Origin: Alteromonas sp. KUL49 | Lineage (GTDB): Bacteria; Pseudomonadota; Gammaproteobacteria; Enterobacterales; Alteromonadaceae | Direction: 5' to 3' | DNA length: 64,000 nucleotides | NCBI RefSeq assembly: GCF_006538345.1 | Contig: NZ_BJKL01000010.1 | Location: 1 to 64,000, forward strand | Part shown: positions 9,445 through 19,134 of the stretch, piece after piece | Numbering within the stretch: the first letter of the stretch is position 1 | Layout: the number at the start of each line of letters is the position of its first letter | Program-made: the position numbers and the translations under genes | The notes under the pieces: model-generated | What the model was told of the DNA's origin: nothing | Seen by the model: only the letters and a program-made list of their open reading frames with translations | Database searches by the model: none

Positions 9445-12400
9445 ATGAAGAAAACAGCTATAAAACCATTAAAGCTTTCAAAGCACCCAATCGCTATGGG
9501 TGTTGCTGGCGCACTACTATCAATTAGTTCACCCACTCTATTTGCACAAGAAGCCAACGCTGAAACACCGGATACCGATGTTATCGAGGTGATTGAAGTT
9601 TCTGGTGTAAGGCAGTCCCTTGAAAATGCACTGAATGTTAAACGAAACGCACCATCAATCGTTGACGCTATCTCTGCAACTGACATTGATGCACTTCCGG
9701 CACTCGACTTAGGGGAAGCACTTCAAGCCATTCCGGGCATTCAGTTGAATAACGACGAAGAAGGTCGTCAATCAACAATTAGCTTGCGTGGTCTAGGTAG
9801 TGGATTCGTTAAAACTACTGCATTTGGCCAATCATTCGCCACACCGTCATCAGCAAGTGGCCTATCCGTAGGTAGCCCAAATCCTTTCGCTGCATTCGAA
9901 CCTAGCGTATTCGACGGTGTAACCGTTGTAAAAAGTCCCACAGCAGACCTTCAAGAAGGTGGCGTAGCAGGTATCGTTGACAAACAACTCCAACAAGCTC
10001 TGTCTAAGAAAGACGGTACGTTTACTGCCAGTTTGGGCGGTAGATACGAAGAGCTCACTGGTAACTGGGATCCAAACGTTAGACTAGCTGGTGTGCGTCA
10101 TCTTATTGAAGATAAGTTAGGTGTTGCCTTTAAACTTGGTGCTTCAGGGCAAACTTTCCGCCGCGATACATTTGATATTATCGATTATGTGTCAGTGGAC
10201 GATCTAGGCGACCAAACTCGTGCGACAAACATCGCTGAGTACCGTGAGCGTTGGGGCATTCCAGATGACGCTCAAGTACGTGCGCCAATGAGAGGAAGAA
10301 ATGTAAGTGAGTACAGTGAAGGTGACCGAGTATCGCTTTCAGGTAACATTGAATATCGAGTTTCTGACGACTTTAAATTAGGTGCTCACTTACTCTATTC
10401 CGAACGTGATCTCGACGACGGTACTAAGGAAACCACTTCATTCGAAACTGGTTTTAACCGTACCCGTTATGACCGAGACAACTTTGATGCTTTAGTTACC
10501 TTAGACATGGATACAGCGCCGTTTGCGTACGACCGACTGTCGGATGACCCAGACGCTGGCCGAGTTTACGGTATATCTAACATTAACTTTGAGAACGGTA
10601 CATTCCGTAACGAGAACCGTAAAACAACGTTCAATGAGAAAACTCAAGGCATTATGCTTTATGGTGATTACATCAACGACTACTGGGTATTCGATGGTGT
10701 TGTAAGTCACTCAGAGGCAGAAAACAATTTTGAAAACATTGGTATTTACTTCAATCACAGTCAGGATTGGAGAGATCAATTTAACTTCACTGATGTTAAC
10801 GGCCGTCGCAGCGTTGACAGTGTTCCAACTGGGTTTGACGGAACTATTAATACCGGTCAAGGCAACTTAGATAATATCGTTGTTGCAGGTATGTTGGAAA
10901 CGCCTTATGTATACGACAACCTAGTGTGGTCACAACCTACCACAACAGGTTCACAAATAACTGCGGTTTCTGATTTAAACCAAGGTCGTCGTTTACAAAC
11001 AGGTATTAACGGTCGTGTTCGTGACCTAGACAAATCGTACTCTAGCGCAGAGTTCAACGCGCTTCGTTATACTGAACTAAGTTTGGGCGACGGGTTTACT
11101 GTTGATTCTATTAAATTCGGTGGTCGTTACTCAAAAGAAACCTTGGACAGCTTAGACCAACGCCAAGGGCCTGCAGGTATCGACACATCTAACATCGGTA
11201 GCTCTTACTTAACCGACCAAGTACTTACCAACGTTCAAAACCCATACTTTAACGGTAACATGCCTGGTACTTTCGACCATACTGGTGGTTGGGTTACGAT
11301 TGATAACGACGCTGCAATTCGCGCCTTACAAACCAATATCGTTACCGATGTGAATGATCTCGTTACGGGCCGAAGCTTCGTATCTATTTTCCCTGGACTA
11401 GAGCGTAACCGCTCAGGTTTCTGGGATAGCCAAAACAACCAAAGTGGTCTTCCTACCAATATCGGCTTTAACTTCGATGCCGAACAAGAGATCATCGCGT
11501 TGTACGCAATGGCTGACTTCTCTGGTGAAATTGGCTCAGTGCTTTACTCTGGTAACTTAGGCGTAAGACATGTTGAAACTGACAATAGCTTCAACGGCTT
11601 CGAAACCGTAGTTGATGCCCAAGGCAGAAACGGTGTTGCGACGCTCACTCCATTCGAAGATGATTACAGTCATACACTTCCTATGGCCAATATTTCCTTC
11701 GAATTAACGGAAGATATCATTTTACGTGCGGCTTACTCTGAAGGTTTGGTTCGTCCTAACCTACTCGCTCAGCGCCCAACAGCAGCAGTTCGCGGTGGCC
11801 CTCAGAGCGTGCGAATTGACTTACCAACAGCTACAGTACGTCCTTATGACGCGACTAACTATGACCTATCGCTCGAATGGTACAACCGTGAAGGTAGTGC
11901 AATCTCTGTTGGCTACTTTAAGAAAGATATTTCTAACCTGTTCGACCAACAGGAAGGCTTCTGCCCTGAGAATGGTTCAAACGCTATTGTTGATGGTCTA
12001 ATTGGTGCCGTTGAACGCGTGCCAAGTGACGGCGGCAGCGGTGAGTTTGCATGTCAACAGGTAACACCGCTTGAAGATGAAGACGGAAACCTAGTTAACC
12101 GTGAAGTAATTATCAATGCGCCAATCAACACGTCTGAAACAATTTCAGTAGAAGGTTTTGAAGTCGCTGTTCAGCAAAAACTAGACTTCCTTCCATACCC
12201 TTGGAATGGTTTTGGTGGGGTATTCAACTACACCAAACTACGTCAAAGTGGTAGTGAAGTAGAACTTACGCGTGTTTCTCCAGAGTCGTACAACGTAATC
12301 GGTTACTGGGAGAACGACGGTATCAGTTTACGTCTTTCATACAACTGGCGTGACGACCAAACACTTCGCGGCGCGAACTCATTCTTGGGCACTAACGCAA

Positions 12401-12594
12401 GAACACGTTTAGCGCAAGGCAGACTAGACTTTGTAGGTTCATATGCACTCAACAAGAAGACGAAAGTATTCTTGCGAGCATTCAACCTTACTGATGAAAT
12501 CGGCCAAGAATATCTGGGTACTGACGAGCGTGCGGTAAGTCGTATTACGTACACAGGTCGAATTTACCAGGTCGCTGTTAACTACAAGTTCTAA
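9445..12594 (+). CDS. TonB-dependent outer-membrane receptor of the polysaccharide locus
   Basis: 1049 residues. The start at 9445 (MKKTAIK) is chosen because GAGG lies seven bases upstream and the following sequence is a normal signal peptide ending in LFAQ. The plug domain follows (VIEVSGVRQSLENAL, LGEALQAIPGIQL, then STISLRGLGS). The long remainder is beta-barrel sequence ending in the terminal aromatic residue (VAVNYKF) required for outer-membrane assembly. It fits the large Alteromonadales/Xanthomonadales receptor group that imports oligosaccharides through TonB energy. In this locus the likely cargo is ulvan oligosaccharide, which is inference. There is no SusD partner, as expected for Gammaproteobacteria. 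The Gfo/Idh/MocA gene follows on the same strand. Confidence 0.92.
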   Translation: MKKTAIKPLKLSKHPIAMGVAGALLSISSPTLFAQEANAETPDTDVIEVIEVSGVRQSLENALNVKRNAPSIVDAISATDIDALPALDLGEALQAIPGIQLNNDEEGRQSTISLRGLGSGFVKTTAFGQSFATPSSASGLSVGSPNPFAAFEPSVFDGVTVVKSPTADLQEGGVAGIVDKQLQQALSKKDGTFTASLGGRYEELTGNWDPNVRLAGVRHLIEDKLGVAFKLGASGQTFRRDTFDIIDYVSVDDLGDQTRATNIAEYRERWGIPDDAQVRAPMRGRNVSEYSEGDRVSLSGNIEYRVSDDFKLGAHLLYSERDLDDGTKETTSFETGFNRTRYDRDNFDALVTLDMDTAPFAYDRLSDDPDAGRVYGISNINFENGTFRNENRKTTFNEKTQGIMLYGDYINDYWVFDGVVSHSEAENNFENIGIYFNHSQDWRDQFNFTDVNGRRSVDSVPTGFDGTINTGQGNLDNIVVAGMLETPYVYDNLVWSQPTTTGSQITAVSDLNQGRRLQTGINGRVRDLDKSYSSAEFNALRYTELSLGDGFTVDSIKFGGRYSKETLDSLDQRQGPAGIDTSNIGSSYLTDQVLTNVQNPYFNGNMPGTFDHTGGWVTIDNDAAIRALQTNIVTDVNDLVTGRSFVSIFPGLERNRSGFWDSQNNQSGLPTNIGFNFDAEQEIIALYAMADFSGEIGSVLYSGNLGVRHVETDNSFNGFETVVDAQGRNGVATLTPFEDDYSHTLPMANISFELTEDIILRAAYSEGLVRPNLLAQRPTAAVRGGPQSVRIDLPTATVRPYDATNYDLSLEWYNREGSAISVGYFKKDISNLFDQQEGFCPENGSNAIVDGLIGAVERVPSDGGSGEFACQQVTPLEDEDGNLVNREVIINAPINTSETISVEGFEVAVQQKLDFLPYPWNGFGGVFNYTKLRQSGSEVELTRVSPESYNVIGYWENDGISLRLSYNWRDDQTLRGANSFLGTNARTRLAQGRLDFVGSYALNKKTKVFLRAFNLTDEIGQEYLGTDERAVSRITYTGRIYQVAVNYKF

Positions 12595-12713
12595 AACATC
12601 TACATTAGAGCGAGTTAATTTATTAAGCTCTCTTTAGTCAAACTTTTAGTGTGAGGTTTGATTATTGAGAGCTTTCTCTTTTTCAATGCGAGAAAAACAT
12701 TTCAGGAGAGTCA

Positions 12714-13679
12714 ATGATCAAGTGGGGAATTTTAGGCTGTGGCGATGTAGCAGAAGTAAAAAGTGGCCCGGCGTTCAATAAAGCACAGAACAGTGAACTC
12801 ATTGCCGTTATGCGAAGAAATGCATACAAAGCGAAAGACTTTGCTGCCCGTCACAAAGTACCTTTCTGGTACAACACCATTGACGGCTTATTAAAAAATT
12901 CCGACCTTGACGCGATTTACGTTGCTAGCCCACCAGTTTATCATGAAGAACACGCTATCGCTGCATTGCAACACGGAAAGCACGTTTATCTAGAAAAGCC
13001 AATGGCAATGGATACGGAAGCCTGCAAACGAATTGTGAATGCAGCTCAAGCGTCAGATAAAAAGCTTTCAATTGCCCATTACCGAAGAGCACTTCCCTCT
13101 TTTGTGCATGTTGCGGAAATGCTAGAAGCAAATGTTATTGGTGACGTTAGAAGTGTGTCATTGACGTTGCTCAAGCAACCACCGTCCTATGATATTGATG
13201 AGAATAGTTTTTGGCGAATTAATCCTGATATTTCTGGAGGAGGCCTTTTTCACGATTTAGCACCTCACCAACTTGATTTAATGATTCAATACTTTGGGGC
13301 TCCCGAACACTACGTTGGTATTTCAAGCAATCAGGCACAATTATCAAGAGCAGATGATACCGTGTCAGCGCTTATGCGATTTCCTGGTGGTATCCACTTC
13401 CAAGGAAACTGGTGTTTCTCAGTCAACCCTTTCGATGAAACAGATCACTGCAAAATCATTGGTACCAAAGGACACATTGTTTTTTCATTTTTTGACACTA
13501 AAGTCACAGTCGTGACAGAGCAAAAGGACATGGAATACACTTTTGAACACCCTGAAAACGTTCAACTTCCCATGATTCAAAGAGTGACTGATTACTTTAT
13601 GGGTAAAAGAGATAACCCATGTAGCGGCGTGGAAGCCACAAGGGTGATACAGATCATGAGTGAAGTCTCTCGAAAGTAG
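12714..13679 (+). CDS. Gfo/Idh/MocA family NAD(P)-dependent oxidoreductase
   Basis: 321 residues with a strong ribosome site (AGGAG) before the ATG. The N-terminal Rossmann fold begins MIKWGILGCGDVAE, and the family signature EKPMAMD with its catalytic Lys is at about residue 95. The C-terminal half has the typical substrate domain (GGGLFHDLAPHQLDLM, with the His of the H-x2-D type motif). Such enzymes oxidise or reduce sugars and sugar acids. Its position 119 bases after the receptor suggests it works on a sugar released from the imported polysaccharide; the precise substrate cannot be read. It lacks a signal peptide and should be cytoplasmic. Confidence 0.88.
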   Translation: MIKWGILGCGDVAEVKSGPAFNKAQNSELIAVMRRNAYKAKDFAARHKVPFWYNTIDGLLKNSDLDAIYVASPPVYHEEHAIAALQHGKHVYLEKPMAMDTEACKRIVNAAQASDKKLSIAHYRRALPSFVHVAEMLEANVIGDVRSVSLTLLKQPPSYDIDENSFWRINPDISGGGLFHDLAPHQLDLMIQYFGAPEHYVGISSNQAQLSRADDTVSALMRFPGGIHFQGNWCFSVNPFDETDHCKIIGTKGHIVFSFFDTKVTVVTEQKDMEYTFEHPENVQLPMIQRVTDYFMGKRDNPCSGVEATRVIQIMSEVSRK

Positions 13680-14017
13680 GCTCACGAATCGTTTTAAATC
13701 GAGGGCTTTTGTTTATTAAAAGGGCTTAGATTGCACACTGTTGTTCGAAGTATTTTAAACGCATTAAATATTAACTAGCCAGTTAACAAAGCTTTTCGTT
13801 TCAGTCACATTTTGGAAAACAACATTTTTCAGCTTTTGCTGATCTCTAAAGCTAACGCTGAATTTATTTACAGAAACATTAGAGATTGGGGGCTGAGCAT
13901 TTATGCTTTCGCCTTTGTAAGTATGAATCATTAATTAAAAAAACCTATAGGATGTATTGAAGAATATCAGTGGGTCAATAACTGAGGATATATTCTGGAA
14001 GAGAGGATATCAGTAAG
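13680..14017. other. Gene-free stretch between the oxidoreductase and csp genes
   Basis: No supported gene. Small inverted repeats are visible (CAGC-TTTT-GCTG near 13831, AGCAT-TT-ATGCT near 13896), and the octamer GAGGATAT occurs twice, near 13984 and 14004. None is a clear terminator for the oxidoreductase gene. Confidence 0.4.
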
Positions 14018-14018
14018 A

Positions 14019-14042
14019 ATAGGCTACTTGGAATTAGCCTAT
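14019..14042 (-). terminator. Terminator of the cold-shock gene
   Basis: Arms ATAGGCTA / TAGCCTAT with an eight-base loop, just after the csp stop codon. On the minus strand the stem is followed by a T-rich stretch (TTCTTACT). Confidence 0.65.
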
Positions 14043-14060
14043 CCTTTAATGACTTAAAGC

Positions 14061-14270
14061 TTATGCAACTTTAACATCGGCAGCTTGTAGGCCTTTTTGA
14101 CCTTGTTCAACAGTAAACTCAACTTGTTGACCTTCGGTTAAGCTTCTAAAGCCTTCAGAAGCAATAGAGCGATAGTGTACGAACACATCCTTTCCGCCAT
14201 TGGCTTGAGAAATAAATCCAAAGCCTTTATCTTCATTAAACCACTTCACAGTACCAGTAGATTTAGACAT
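14061..14270 (-). CDS. CspA-family cold-shock protein
   Basis: 69 residues, the normal length of the family. It is a single OB fold with both RNA-binding motifs: RNP1 KGFGFI (residues 15-20) and RNP2 DVFVH (28-32), after the conserved [11 protein letters not shown] opening. It should bind single-stranded RNA and DNA and act as an RNA chaperone. The ATG is preceded by AGGAGA. The long upstream region without a gene fits the extended leader that many csp mRNAs use for temperature control. It has no link to the polysaccharide genes around it. Confidence 0.97.
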   Translation of the reverse strand: MSKSTGTVKWFNEDKGFGFISQANGGKDVFVHYRSIASEGFRSLTEGQQVEFTVEQGQKGLQAADVKVA

Positions 14271-14569
14271 TTGATGTCTCCTAAATAAATTTGTATAAAT
14301 GTTGCATAAGCAACTGATGTTGCTAAAAAGGACTAGCGTAAGCGAGAGACTCTTAAACAGGTATTCAGGAGAGGAACGTAAGTTACTAACTAAAAACTAA
14401 TGCGTATAAGCGATTGTCGATTATTTGATAGAGCAATTTTAACGCCGCTATTGTAACACCCTCGGCGTATAAGGCCTAATTATTGTTCAAAAAAGTTTAA
14501 CAACACACAACAATGATGTGTATTACTTTTTAATTCGAAGCATTGCTAACTTAAAAGTAAAAATAGAAA
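14271..14569 (-). promoter_or_regulatory. Leader and promoter region of the cold-shock gene
   Basis: About 300 bases without a gene between gph and csp, on the upstream side of csp. Long structured 5' leaders are usual for csp genes, and this stretch is probably one. I could not identify a cold-box or promoter boxes reliably. Confidence 0.45.
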
Positions 14570-15244
14570 TTAAGCTAACACGCTGAGTAAATCATCAAAC
14601 TTATCAAATGCGTAAACCGGCCCATAGGACCTGACATCCTCACCTTGATGATATCCATAGGTAACGCCAATGCTGTCCATATTTGCGGCATTTGCTGCAA
14701 CTAAGTCATTCTTAGAATCGCCAATCATTACACATTCTTCGATTGGAACCTTGAGCGTCCTCGCGCCATGCAACAAAGGCTGTGGAGATGGTTTTTTCTC
14801 TGGCAAAGAATCCCCGCCAAGGTAAGTCGAAAAGAGGTGTCGGATACCAAGTTTAGATAATATTGGCTTAATGAATTCATTGGGTTTATTCGTAATAATG
14901 TTCAGTGAGTAACCACGCTGTTTTAACGCATAGAGCGTAGTTTCAACATGTGAATACAATGTGGTTTGCTCACACACGTTCTTACTGTAGTGTTTCAAAA
15001 ATAACGACAACGCCCCATCGACAGTTTCTTTACCAAGCATAGGATCAACAGAAACGCTTGATGACAACCCTCTCTCAACGAGCACCCGGGCACCGTTTCC
15101 GATCCATTGCCTGATGATATCCTCTTCGAACGTTACCCGACCTAAATCCTGTAGCGTTGCGTTTAACGACGTAGCCAAATCAGGAACTGAGTCTATCAAT
15201 GTACCATCTAAGTCAAAAAATAACGTAGTCTTATTCACTATCAT
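14570..15244 (-). CDS. gph: HAD-family phosphoglycolate phosphatase-like hydrolase
   Basis: 224 residues from the ATG at 15244; an upstream in-frame ATG at 15298 would add 18 residues that the family does not have and would run into the upstream terminator hairpin. Motif I is DLDGT (Asp11 nucleophile, Asp13 acid), motif II is the NIITNKP segment, the motif III lysine is in EKKPSPQPL, and motif IV is MIGDSKNDLVAA. The cap domain is alpha-helical. This matches Gph, which removes 2-phosphoglycolate made during DNA repair. A sugar-phosphate phosphatase role in the locus cannot be excluded. It lies 35 bases beyond the terminator of the cohesin-like gene, so it is probably transcribed separately. 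Confidence 0.82.
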   Translation of the reverse strand: MIVNKTTLFFDLDGTLIDSVPDLATSLNATLQDLGRVTFEEDIIRQWIGNGARVLVERGLSSSVSVDPMLGKETVDGALSLFLKHYSKNVCEQTTLYSHVETTLYALKQRGYSLNIITNKPNEFIKPILSKLGIRHLFSTYLGGDSLPEKKPSPQPLLHGARTLKVPIEECVMIGDSKNDLVAANAANMDSIGVTYGYHQGEDVRSYGPVYAFDKFDDLLSVLA

Positions 15245-15279
15245 CGCTCTAATATTTACTCCTATTTCTGCTGCAATAA

Positions 15280-15310
15280 CAAAGCCCGTGAACGACAATC
15301 ACGGGCTTTG
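15280..15310 (-). terminator. Terminator after the lyase / cohesin-like operon
   Basis: Twelve-base arms CAAAGCCCGTGA / TCACGGGCTTTG with a seven-base loop, 18 bases after the stop of the cohesin-like gene. The T run on the minus strand is short, so termination may be partial and some reading into gph is possible. Confidence 0.7.
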
Positions 15311-15328
15311 AATGGTTCTACATCCAGA

Positions 15329-15847
15329 CTATCGACTTGTTCTTACTCTCGCAAACACCGTTGCGAAACTCAGAAGAATCAACCCGAACAGCGCTGGAAC
15401 CGACACTGACGTTGCACTGATATCATTAAAAAACTCATCTTGAGCGAACACATCAGTCAATAACAAGTCTGCGCCCACACTATCATCTAACGCTGTGAAC
15501 GCAGCTTGACCGAGCAAAAATGAGGTCCCCAAAAAGTCACTCCAATCAAATTCGAAACCAATTTGAATTATTAAAAAACCAAAGTCGTCAAACGCGTCAT
15601 CGAAATAGGTATTCAAAAAAACATCATTGGTGACAGAGAAACTATCAAAGCTCAATAGCGTATCGTCAAAGGCAAATTCTACTTCCAGAAAATCTAACGC
15701 AGGATTTGCATTATTGATGTAAAAATCAACAAGCACGATATCATTGGTATCGTAAGTTGGTTGGTCGCTTTGATAAGAAATAACACTCGCATTTGCTACG
15801 CAACCAAACATAAACAATAAAAACATAGCTACTAGTTTGAATTTCAT
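15329..15847 (-). CDS. Small secreted cohesin-like protein with PEP-CTERM-like sorting tail
   Basis: 172 residues. Signal peptide 1-20 (ends VANA). Residues about 21-145 read like a cohesin domain: a YDTNDIVLVDFYINN strand pair, then VEFAFDDTLLSFDS, then GQAAFTALDD and LLLTDVFAQDE, in the order and spacing seen in cohesin-type beta sandwiches. The tail has VSVPA (148-152), a hydrophobic helix (153-166) and basic residues to the end, like the PEP-CTERM signal cut by exosortase. The gene starts 14 bases after the stop of the PL24 lyase that ends in a dockerin-like module, which strongly suggests the two proteins bind each other. I infer a surface anchor for the lyase. The cohesin call rests on pattern only and needs a profile or structure comparison. 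Confidence 0.65.
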   Translation of the reverse strand: MKFKLVAMFLLFMFGCVANASVISYQSDQPTYDTNDIVLVDFYINNANPALDFLEVEFAFDDTLLSFDSFSVTNDVFLNTYFDDAFDDFGFLIIQIGFEFDWSDFLGTSFLLGQAAFTALDDSVGADLLLTDVFAQDEFFNDISATSVSVPALFGLILLSFATVFARVRTSR

Positions 15848-15861
15848 CGATTACTTGCTCC

Positions 15862-18800
15862 TTATTGTGTAGCGCATCGCGGTCGCGTGCACAATTTGCT
15901 CAAACCACGAGTATCTCTCTTGTCGACTTTACCATCGCGGTTAAAGTCATATCTCAAATGCATGGCAATAGGCGTTCTTCCTCGTAGCCCACGAGAAAAA
16001 ATCCGCACATCATGCTTATCAACATCATTATCATTGTCAAAGTCGCCAAACAGCGATACGTTCAACAGCAAAGTTGCCTCGCTCATTTTATTATTGCTAT
16101 CAGTAGCGACTACCTTGAGTTCATAGGTACCCACGGTTAAATCAAGCAATTCAGACGGGAAATCTTCACCTCCCCAAATATATGGAGGTTCATAGAGCTC
16201 ACGCACAAATCCGTCATCCAAGTACAACCCTACGCTAACGATATCGATGTCACCGCTCGATGATGCCGCTGACGCCTCAACGGACAGTCCCTTGTATCCG
16301 GTCATAATGTCTATCTCAGAAGTTACAAAAGATACTTCAGGGCCGGGAAGTTCCGTAACTGTTAGTGTCATAGTACTCTCCCCTGTCAGTCCCTCATTAT
16401 CCACAGCTACCGCGGTAAAGGTGTGTGTTCCCGCCATAAGCGGCTCAGGGTTTGGTTCGTGCCTATCTAACCACCCCATAGCACCAAACTCATAAGGCGC
16501 GAAAGAGTGACCAAAATTCCACGGTGAGCGTGTGTCGACTCGCACTAGCTCTCCATTGCGATACAAAGTAACTGACTGGATGGTTCTACCTTCCACGGGA
16601 GACGCTGCTTGTACAGTGATACTCAGCTTTTCATACCCTTCTTGCAACGTCAGTTGTTCATCAGGCCACGTGACGACAGGAGGCTGCGCAGCACCATTAA
16701 CCGTTAGTGTCATTGATGCTTCAGATTGCTCTCCGGTGCTATCAACCGCTACAGCAGTAAAAAGATATTCTCCAGCCGTCAGCGGATTTGGATTTGGGGT
16801 GTGAGTGTCTAACCATCCCATCGCACCTGTTTCATGGGGTTTAGAGCCATGACCAAACAAATAGGGTAGTGAATCGTCAACCCTGACTAGTTCACCATCG
16901 ATATACAGGGTAACAGACTCAATGGTACGTTCTGCTACAGGACTAACTGCATCAATAGTAAGACTCAACTTGTCATAGCCTTCATCTACGGTGAGGGAGT
17001 TAGAGGGAAAAGAAACAACAGGCGCGTTGGATTGTACATTCACCACCATAGTCGCGGTGCCCGTATCACCTTCGCTGTCTAACGCCACTGCTCTAAAAAC
17101 ATGTGTCCCGGGAGACAATGGGTTTGGATTTGGCTCGTGGGTCTCTAACCAACCCATCGCACCAGTTTCATGAGGTTTAGAGCCGTGGCCAAATAAATAA
17201 GGCAGCGAATCATCCACTCGAACTAATTGGTCATCTATATACAATGACACCGACTCAATAGTACGGCCCTCAACAGGACTCTCCGCTGTTACTGTAAGAG
17301 AAAGTTTGTCGAAACCAAACTCAAGTGTTTGCGAAGGTACCGGAAAAGAGACAACCGGTGCATTCGCCTCACTCTCAAGACCTAAATCGATCACTTGTAA
17401 GTAAAGTGGCATTGCGTTGCCAGACGTCTTTTCCATCAGATAGTAGTATACCTTGCCATCTTTGATATACAGGGTACCATGGTCGAAGACTGGCCCGTCA
17501 GTAGCTTCATAAACACGAACAAAAGCATTGGTGCCACCGTTCGCTCGCTCTACATAAGGTCGGCCACCCGCTAAACCAACAATATAAATATTGTCGCCAG
17601 CAGTATAGATTTGGGATGCACCGGTAAAGTCTGTGGTAGTGATAAATTCATCAGCTCCCGCAGGCTTGTATGAGTGAAGATAGACTTCTTGAAAATCAGC
17701 GCGATTGCGGTCTGTAGAGCGCACCTTACTGATAATATGAATGTCACCTTTAGCGGTTACTGTCCAATCAAAACTACCCACGATATATACCGAGTTAGCT
17801 TCTTCATGACTGATGTAATCACCGGGCTCAAGTACTTTGATCTCGTCAGAGTTTACTAGCGGCCATGTCATTGCCTCGCCACTGTGATTAAACCATTGCC
17901 CAAAACCTTCAGGGTGGTCTGAATACGCGTAAAAAATACCATTTTGATAGAGGTATTTATCGGTGTTATCACTGCTACGTTGCTGAAATCCGACACGCAA
18001 TTTACCATTGACGTACTTCATGTTTCCGTAGAGGCCCCAGTTATACTCGTTACCTTCGTTCTTCTGATTATTCAAATTGAACTTTGTGAAGGTAGACCAC
18101 GTCTCACTCGCAGCGTCATAACGATTAAACACATAGGCACCATTATTGTTTCCACCCAAACGCATATAGAGCAATAGCGTACCGTCTGTCGTGGTAAAAA
18201 ACTTGGGATAGGTCAATCGTGCAAAGTTTCCTTTATCGGCAATATCGCCTGTCATGGAGATGTGTTTGTAATCATCTTCGCCCTGACTAATGCTACTGGT
18301 GTCCTTCACAAATTTATCGAGGGTAAATTCGTCATTTGGTAGGTCCGCTGCGCCAGCAACACTGAAGGAATATCGAAAGAAATCATCTTTAAACACGCCT
18401 CCGTGATTATTATCGTCGTAGGCGTGCATATCGTACACCATGTGAATAGTGCCGTTAATCGGACTCACCGCTAATCCAATGGTGTTGTGCGATTCACCGA
18501 TAAGCGGATTACCTCGAAACCCCGTATGGCGATGGGGGAATTCAATGGTAGCAATGTCACCATTCAAGGTGTTGTATCGCGTCAGCATCACATTCCGCTC
18601 AGATTTCCCTCCCTTGTACCACGTCATGAAAACGTAGTGTTTGTAGGTTTTTACTGCATCACCGTGTGCTGAAATGTTTCTTCCGAAGAAGTAATCGTAT
18701 TTTTCTCCTGTATCAGCGGTATCTACATTGCCGTAATTCAAATCAACACCATCAAAGTGAAGACCAATGTCAGTGATCTTCACTTGTTGCTCCAGTGTGA

Positions 18801-18915
18801 CTTGTGCCTGTACTACTGTGTGACTGAATAGTAAAAATGAAACCAGCAGTATTTTTACTGCTGTAATGCAATTTATGCATTTGAGTTTTTGACCAAACAT
18901 AGGATATGTACTCAT
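15862..18915 (-). CDS. PL24-type ulvan lyase with four Ig-like repeats and a C-terminal dockerin-like module
   Basis: 1017 residues, about twice the catalytic domain alone. Signal peptide about 1-37. Residues about 40-512 match the PL24 seven-bladed propeller typified by LOR_107, which cleaves ulvan at glucuronate: [34 protein letters not shown], a DMHAY His and [10 protein letters not shown]. The same core is in the neighbouring lyase at 19135. Residues about 519-956 are four Ig-like repeats; repeats 1-3 share FGH...GAMGWL and NPxPL, and the fourth is divergent. Residues 957-1017 hold two dockerin-like loops (Asp958-Asp969 and Asp990-Asp1001). It is the first gene of a two-gene unit with the cohesin-like protein. 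The 219-base upstream gap probably holds its own promoter. Confidence 0.87.
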   Translation of the reverse strand: MSTYPMFGQKLKCINCITAVKILLVSFLLFSHTVVQAQVTLEQQVKITDIGLHFDGVDLNYGNVDTADTGEKYDYFFGRNISAHGDAVKTYKHYVFMTWYKGGKSERNVMLTRYNTLNGDIATIEFPHRHTGFRGNPLIGESHNTIGLAVSPINGTIHMVYDMHAYDDNNHGGVFKDDFFRYSFSVAGAADLPNDEFTLDKFVKDTSSISQGEDDYKHISMTGDIADKGNFARLTYPKFFTTTDGTLLLYMRLGGNNNGAYVFNRYDAASETWSTFTKFNLNNQKNEGNEYNWGLYGNMKYVNGKLRVGFQQRSSDNTDKYLYQNGIFYAYSDHPEGFGQWFNHSGEAMTWPLVNSDEIKVLEPGDYISHEEANSVYIVGSFDWTVTAKGDIHIISKVRSTDRNRADFQEVYLHSYKPAGADEFITTTDFTGASQIYTAGDNIYIVGLAGGRPYVERANGGTNAFVRVYEATDGPVFDHGTLYIKDGKVYYYLMEKTSGNAMPLYLQVIDLGLESEANAPVVSFPVPSQTLEFGFDKLSLTVTAESPVEGRTIESVSLYIDDQLVRVDDSLPYLFGHGSKPHETGAMGWLETHEPNPNPLSPGTHVFRAVALDSEGDTGTATMVVNVQSNAPVVSFPSNSLTVDEGYDKLSLTIDAVSPVAERTIESVTLYIDGELVRVDDSLPYLFGHGSKPHETGAMGWLDTHTPNPNPLTAGEYLFTAVAVDSTGEQSEASMTLTVNGAAQPPVVTWPDEQLTLQEGYEKLSITVQAASPVEGRTIQSVTLYRNGELVRVDTRSPWNFGHSFAPYEFGAMGWLDRHEPNPEPLMAGTHTFTAVAVDNEGLTGESTMTLTVTELPGPEVSFVTSEIDIMTGYKGLSVEASAASSSGDIDIVSVGLYLDDGFVRELYEPPYIWGGEDFPSELLDLTVGTYELKVVATDSNNKMSEATLLLNVSLFGDFDNDNDVDKHDVRIFSRGLRGRTPIAMHLRYDFNRDGKVDKRDTRGLSKLCTRPRCATQ
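15865..16047 (-). other. Dockerin-like module of the PL24 lyase
   Basis: Residues 957-1017 of the lyase. Two 12-residue F-hand loops are visible: Asp at 958, 960, 962, 964, 966 and 969, and Asp990, Asn992, Asp994, Asp998, Asp1001. Each is followed by a short basic helix (VRIFSRGLR and TRGLSKL). Duplicated loops with acidic residues at positions 1, 3, 5, 9 and 12 are the hallmark of type I dockerins. Two cysteines (1009 and 1014) close the protein and might form a disulfide. Confidence 0.75.
16048..17361 (-). repeat. Four tandem Ig-like repeats inside the PL24 lyase
   Basis: Encodes residues about 519-956. Units of roughly 110 residues begin at about 519, 631, 745 and 858. The first two share long identical stretches such as [20 protein letters not shown] (20 residues shown). 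The third keeps the frame with changes, and the fourth is shortened and divergent. They probably act as a spacer or sugar-binding stalk between the catalytic head and the dockerin-like end. Confidence 0.8.
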
Positions 18916-19134
18916 CGTTATAAAGTTGTGGTGTGTGGATTCACCGACCGTATGGACACATCACACATATTCGGTCAGCGACCGACATACCCTATAACAA
19001 CAAATTAACAAGATCACTAAATTTAAATCTTTTTTAATCACAAATAATCACAAAGTATAATAAAACTTAACAAAATAAGTAAATAACATATAAAATATAG
19101 TAATTTAACGAAATTCAAAATCAATCAAAACAAA
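18916..19134 (-). promoter_or_regulatory. Promoter region of the dockerin-lyase operon, with inverted repeat TCGGTC-AGC-GACCGA
   Basis: Very A/T-rich 219-base gap between the two PL24 genes. A GC-rich inverted repeat with six-base arms lies at 18971-18985, 56 bases before the lyase start. It stands out from its surroundings and is a plausible operator; alternatively it could be a short hairpin ending the upstream transcript. Confidence 0.45.

Noticed and set aside
10501-12554. Reading frames opposite or out of phase inside the TonB-receptor gene
   Set aside because: They follow codon bias of the real gene, lack start signals and have no recognisable product.
16247-17173. Plus-strand reading frames repeating across the Ig-like region of the PL24 gene
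   Set aside because: They are antisense shadows caused by the repeat structure of the real gene on the minus strand.
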